From positions 2,347,993 to 2,411,992 of the forward strand of contig NW_017265138.1 of assembly GCF_001638985.1 (NCBI RefSeq): a stretch of 64,000 bases of DNA, in the 5' to 3' direction. The DNA comes from Phycomyces blakesleeanus NRRL 1555(-). Lineage: Eukaryota; Mucoromycota; Mucoromycetes; Mucorales; Phycomycetaceae. Within the stretch, counting starts at the first letter, position 1; every line of letters starts with the position of its first letter. Positions 58,838 to 64,000 of this stretch are shown here, one piece after another. Below the pieces are notes generated by a model. That model was not told where the DNA came from. It saw only the letters and a program-made list of their open reading frames with translations, and searched no databases. Position numbers and translations under genes: made by a program.

Positions 58838-61800
58838 ATGCCATTCTTTCGTAAATTAGCACATAAAGTCAAGGATAACATTAAATCCAATCTTCATGAA
58901 ATCATCTATAGCAAAGATGAAGAAGACGAGCGTGAAGAAGAATACCGTTCAGGGGACCATAGACACAAGTCATTTGCTCCTGTGCGCCACGAAGCAGAAG
59001 TAAAATACTTTGTTGATGGTCACGACTACTGCTGGTATTATCAATATAGTCTTTTTTTTTATTTTTATATATCTAAAATTTGTCTGTGACCAATCTATAC
59101 GTATAATATACTTTAGGGCCGTATCTGAAGCTATTGAGAATGCAAAGACCTGTATTTTTATTGAGGACTGGTGGCTGGTATGTTTGATAAAATGGATTTA
59201 TATATAAAAATGAAGGCCCAACTCAACTCAACTCAATTGAATCGAATTGAATTGAATTGAATTGAATTGAATTGAATTGAATTGAATCTTATTATAATTA
59301 GACTCCAGAATTGGTAAGACATTTTGGTTAAACCAAAAAAAGGCATTTTTCTTTTTTTTTCTTTCTTTCGATATTTTATTATTATACCTACTTTTATTAT
59401 CTTTATCAATTTTTATTGGTTCAAAAGAACTACAATCATATTGTCCTTTGAGGCTTTGCATACTTTACTTTACTTTACTTTTTTTTACTATTTTACTTAT
59501 TGCTTGGCAATCGGACTTGCTGAAACTTTCCAGTATCTCCGAAGACCCCCAGCCAAGTACGACCATTTTAGAATTGATCAACTACTGAGACGTAAAGCTG
59601 AAGAAGGTGTCAAGATTTATGTGGTTGTGTACAAGGTAAAGAAAAAAAGAAGGTTTATACAAATCATAAGCAACACTTTTAAGTTCAAAAAAAAGTATAT
59701 ACAACAATGACATATTTAGGATTAATAGATAAATATATATATATATATATAAAGACAGAGATATAACTACAAACAAATATGTAATATTTGTACCTGTTGG
59801 CTGATGTTGTTTGTGCGCTACGATTGTGGCGGGGGGGAAATGGCTAATAGGAATTTGGTACAACCATGCCTCTCGACAGTCGTCATACAAAAGATGCTCT
59901 TCAGACCCAGCATGAGAATATCATAGGTAGATTATATCTTGCGTGTGTTTGGGTTTAATACTCTATATATATATATATATATATATTATAACAAAAGTTG
60001 TATTTAATCTAAAAGAATCTTTGATATTTGGCAGTCCAAAGACATCCTGATCATGCTGTTGGTGGAACGTTCTTTTGGTCTCATCATGAAAAATTTGTGG
60101 TTATTGATAATGCAATCGCATTTCTGGGAGGATTGGATCTTTGCTTTGGGTAAGAAATAATAATAAAAATAAAACAACAATTCATGTCTTTTGTGGTTAT
60201 TAATTATATAAATTTTTTTTTAAAAAAAACAAAAAAAAAAAATAGTCGATGGGATACACACACTCATCGTTTAGCTGATTTCCACAGCCCTGAACCAGGC
60301 ATGGAGATATTCCCAGGTATGTAACTCTCTTATTCTTGGGTTGCCAGAAAACAATAAAGGCACAAAGTGAAATCGGAAAGCTACTAAACATAATGTTTTC
60401 TATAGGTCAAGACTATAGTGATGCCCGAGTCAGAGATTTTGAAGAAGGCAAGTCAAATCAATATCATAGGAAAATTGACCATATAATAACAAGCATATAG
60501 TGAAATCATGGGATATGCGCTTGATTGACAAGACGGTTGTGCCTCGGATGCCATGGCATGATATTTCTCTCTGTGTGGTAACAACTATTAAACACCTTTT
60601 CTTACTTGTGAGATGCATTGAGATCCTAAATTATGTATATAATGTATATTAGATGGGTCAACCTGTGCTGGATGTTGCTCGCCATTTCTGTGAACGTTGG
60701 AACTATGTCAAGTACTCTAAAGCAAACACAAAGAAGAGTATGCCCTGGCTCAAGCCTCCGCTCGGTGGCTATAGCTCTGACCAGTCCTTCAAAGTACCTG
60801 GCTGGGAGAATCCGATGCACAAACATGAGCACTACCCATCTGGCGTTGAAGACATCGAAGGTTCATGCCGTGCACAGGTTCTTCGGTCTAGTGCTGATTG
60901 GAGTTCAGGAATCAAATTAGAGGTAAGGAAGTAAATTATATTAAAAAAAAAGCATATATTAATCTTTCTCTAAATAATATATATATGTATATATTTATAG
61001 TGTTCAATTCAAACAGCTTATATTGATGCAATCAAAACTGCCCAGCACTGTGTTTATATCGAGAACCAGTTTTTCAGTAAGGAAATCCTTAATTCCTTAA
61101 TTTATTAGTTGTGGTTGTTGATTATTACTTTTTTTTTGTGTGATTATTAGTTACCTCAACTGAAGAAGACCCTCAATTCATTGTCAAGAATTTGATCGGC
61201 AAAGCCATCGTAGAGCGCATTATCCGCGCACACGAAGAACGCCAGAAATTCAAAATCTATGTCTTGATTCCCTTGATGCCTGCCTTCCCTGCTGATCTTA
61301 TTACCAAGGCTGCTGCCTCAGCAAAGTAAGTCTTAATGATAATAAAGAAAATTTTAATGATTTATTCAATTTAATCTAATCTTGGTTTTTTTTGGTTGAA
61401 TTGATCAGAATGGTTATGCATTTCCAGTATATTTCCATTTGTCGTGGTAGCCGGTCAATTCTTGAGAAACTCAAGGCTGCCGGTATCTCCAACCCCGATG
61501 AGTACATCCGGTTCTACAGTCTCCGAAGTTACGATCGTATCAACCGTAACAAACTCGAGGAAATGTTGGCCCGTGCTGCTGGATACTCACCCCGCGACCA
61601 ACAGCTGGCCGAAGCTGGTCAGTCAGTCAATGCACAGAGGGGAATGTTCTTCCATAAACCGAACCAGCCCGGAGAGGAGGTCAGGGTCCCTAGTTTCGAG
61701 GAGGCGGCTGCCCTGAGAGAAAAATATAAACGCGATGCCGAAACTGTGTTCAAGGTCGATGACTGTATTGCATCGGATTCAATTGCCCACAATGCCATGG

Positions 61801-62813
61801 CTGGTGGTGATGTCGAAAGCGAGCCTTGGGTAACCGACACTGCATTTGAGGCCACTCGTGATGAGTATTCTGAACGGGAAGAAGCAATGGCATACGTATC
61901 AGAAGAGCTTTATATCCACGCCAAACTTATGATTGTAGATGGTAAGACAAGAAAAGCAAAAAAAAAATTGAATACAACAGAATATATGTAGACTAAAAAT
62001 CATTGTCGTTTAGATCGTCTTGTTATTATGGGATCAGCAAATATCAATGATCGTTCTCAATGTGGTGAGCGAGACTCTGAAATTGCACTTCTTGTCGAAG
62101 ATCAAGACATGATTCCATCCATGATGAATGGTCGCCCGGTAAGCAAAAAAAAACACGATTTAAAGCAAGATTGCCAAGGAATATATATTTATATAATGTG
62201 AATCTTTGTTGTTTAGTATGATGCGGCTCGATTTGCTGCTACATTACGTCGTCAATTGTGGAAGGAGCATTTGGGTCTATTGGAAGATCAACCTTTGGAT
62301 GTTTTGAATGATGCAATGCTGCCTTTGCCTGTGCCTCAGATCGATTACACTGACACTGAGGAGGATATTCTGGTCCAAGATCCGCTTTCTGAAGAGAGCC
62401 TTGATTTATGGAATTCTACTGCCAGTATTAACACAGAGGCATTTAGAGCTGTGTTCAATTGCGTGCCTGAAGAAAGTGGTCAGTTATACGATAGATAACT
62501 TAAAAAAAAATATTTGAGAATCAAATGTTTATATGTAGAAATACTCGTGGTAAACTTATCCCTCCTCTCTCTCTTATTCCATCTTTGATTAGTGAACAAT
62601 TGGGAGGAATACAAGCAATTCTACCCTGACCCTGAGAAAATCAACATTGGCCATATCAGTAACCCCAACATGCCTGTAGATGAGATTAGAGGTCATCTCT
62701 CCAAGATCCGTGGACACTTGGTCGAATTCCCTTATGGCTTCCTAAAGGATGTTGATCTTCAAGGCGAATCGATCCCTGTTATTAGCAATGTTGTCCAGGA
62801 ATTGTACACTTAA
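58838..62813 (+). CDS. Phospholipase D, short form without PX/PH
   Basis: Sixteen exons: 58838-59034, 59117-59177, 59302-59313, 59534-59635, 59851-59926, 60035-60149, 60246-60316, 60406-60447, 60501-60577, 60653-60922, 61001-61076, 61151-61325, 61409-61941, 62014-62138, 62217-62478, 62593-62813; 804 aa. HKD motif 1 is H167-E-K169-x4-D174 ([17 protein letters not shown]), motif 2 H595-A-K597-x4-D602 ([20 protein letters not shown]). Other PLD blocks: [42 protein letters not shown]. It hydrolyses phosphatidylcholine to phosphatidate and choline. Yeast Spo14 has N-terminal PX and PH domains; here only about 55 charged residues precede the catalytic region. Exon 3 is 12 nt (TPEL) and intron 8 is GC-AG (GAAG|GCAAGT). 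Confidence 0.94.
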
Positions 62814-63020
62814 TCATCATCACCATTATTATCATTATTATCATTATTATTACTATTATTTTAGCTTATTTTTATGGCCCTTTTTTTTTTTTTTTTTTTT
62901 TTACAATAATTATAAAATTAATTAAAAAGAATATTATTGAGATTATTAAAGTCGATTGAATTTGATACAAGAATATTCGATTTTTTTTTAATAATTAAAT
63001 TCATACAAGAAAAGCTTTAT

Positions 63021-63244
63021 TTAGTTGGCCACACGTGCACGTCTCTTCTTTTGCTTTGCCTAATAAGATAACATTTCAATTTGACATTAGAAACCCTTGG
63101 AGTATCAGTCCACACACAACAACAACAATATCTTGAGAATTTTACCTTGAGCTTTCCCTTGAGTTTAGAAGTCTTGTTAGGTTTTGTTGATATTTCACGT
63201 ACGAGCTGGAAGGTACTGTTCTCAGCAGACATTGTGGCAGGCAT
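63021..63244 (-). CDS. Small basic protein, unrecognised
   Basis: Exons in transcript order 63146-63244 and 63021-63059, GTAAAA donor and TTAG acceptor, phase 0; 45 aa. It starts MPATMSAENSTFQLVREI and ends KLKGKLKAKQKKRRARVAN. The strongly basic C-terminus suggests RNA or ribosome association, but no family is recognised. A second in-frame ATG at 63232 could be the true start, and the frame is open further upstream, so another 5' exon is possible. Confidence 0.5.
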
Positions 63245-64000
63245 GGCCACTCTTTGGAAGATTCCTCTTGTAAGTAATGACAGCATTGAAATTGTAAATT
63301 GATAATTAAAGGTTTTCCTCTTTTTTTTTTCCTTTCTTCTTTTGTTTATTTTTTTATTTTTATTTTTCAGTTCATCGATTTTAATGAGCGGGATTTTAAG
63401 AGGTTGCCAAGGAAGCAATTCCTATTTTTGGATTTTATATTACGGATTTTACTTATTTATATATATTATTATTATTTTTGACTCTGAAGAGCAAAATAAA
63501 AAAAAAAGTAAAGAGATTTACTGGATTGACTGAGAGAAAATAGGCAGAAAAAGAAAAGAAAGAAAGAAATAAAGAAAGAGAGAAAAATTCTAGAACTTGA
63601 TCAGCAGCTAATTATTTGCCTCTTCCAAAATGTTTCTCTCTTTTCTTCTTTCCCTTCTTCTTCTTCTTCTTCTTCTTCTTCTTCTTGCCTTTTTTTTTTT
63701 ACTTCTTTATTCCTTTTAATTTGATTTAATTTAATTTAATTTAATTTATTGCTTGAAGCTGTTGATAAACTCGATAATACACATCCTCGAACTACCAACC
63801 CACAAGAGCTGTATATTCTATATACTGAGAACCAAAGAAATAATAACGAAAGAACGAAAGGCAACCATAGCAACCACAACAACTACAGCAACCATAGCAA
63901 CAGTGTGAAAAAAAGGAGCCTCACATTCTCGACTCCATTTTGATCCCATAAATATATTTATAAAATATAAATTTTTATATCTATATTTATATTTATATTT
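63245..64000. other. Right-hand edge, no confident gene
   Basis: AT-rich DNA with CTT repeats at 63655-63684 and TTTAA repeats at 63716-63750. An open segment from 63749 to 63943 is rich in Asn/His codons from a low-complexity CAACCATAG repeat and is not convincing as a gene. A gene beginning beyond the window is possible. Confidence 0.4.

Noticed and set aside
63749..63943. 64-codon plus-strand frame at the right edge
   Set aside because: Driven by an Asn/His-coding low-complexity repeat; no start context or homology seen.

Overview
The window is nuclear DNA of an early-diverging fungus, most likely Mucoromycota and Mucorales-like. It is AT-rich and gene-dense, with about 100 modelled introns, mostly short with GTAAG-like donors and pyrimidine-rich acceptors. 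The gene set also fits: DASH subunit DAD3, a PKA-type neutral trehalase, a small fungal YABBY/HMG-like protein, dynactin p27, and a short phospholipase D. Species cannot be fixed from sequence reading alone. Gene spans run from start codon to stop codon; exon coordinates are given in each entry and every reading phase was checked by hand.

Layout. 0-7 kb: RPL21 (-), a RING/TRAF zinc-finger protein (-), a YABBY-like protein (+). 6.8-9.9 kb: divergent DAD3 (-) and PTRHD1 (+), whose shared upstream region is interrupted by a 1.65-kb element with near-perfect 112-bp terminal inverted repeats carrying two compact spliced reading frames. 11.9-22.5 kb: FEN1 (+), UNC50 (+), an unrecognised Cys/His-rich protein (+), a membrane-anchored class 3 lipase (-). 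22.5-34.8 kb: a gene-poor block with only isolated exon-like segments, ending in a 100-N gap flanked by two 1,039-bp copies of the same sequence, almost certainly an unmerged assembly overlap. 34.8-46 kb: an HSF-type transcription factor (+), an ERD1/EXS membrane protein (+), mitochondrial rhomboid protease (-), dynactin p27/DCTN6 (+, with a 6-nt microexon), complex I NDUFA8 (-), a coiled-coil WD40 protein (-). 47-63 kb: neutral trehalase (+), a 15-exon MFS permease (-), a RAD57/XRCC3-type RecA paralogue (+), UTP5/WDR43 (+), phospholipase D (+), and a small basic protein (-).

Most genes are single-copy housekeeping functions (translation, ribosome biogenesis, DNA replication and repair, kinetochore and dynein cofactors, Golgi and mitochondrial membrane proteins) with no sign of a metabolic cluster. 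The accessory content is the inverted-repeat element at 7.25-8.9 kb, a long foldback in the first RPL21 intron, and the gene-poor block. Recurrent splicing oddities are GC-AG introns (three forced by frame, one likely) and very short exons (6, 12 and 15 nt).
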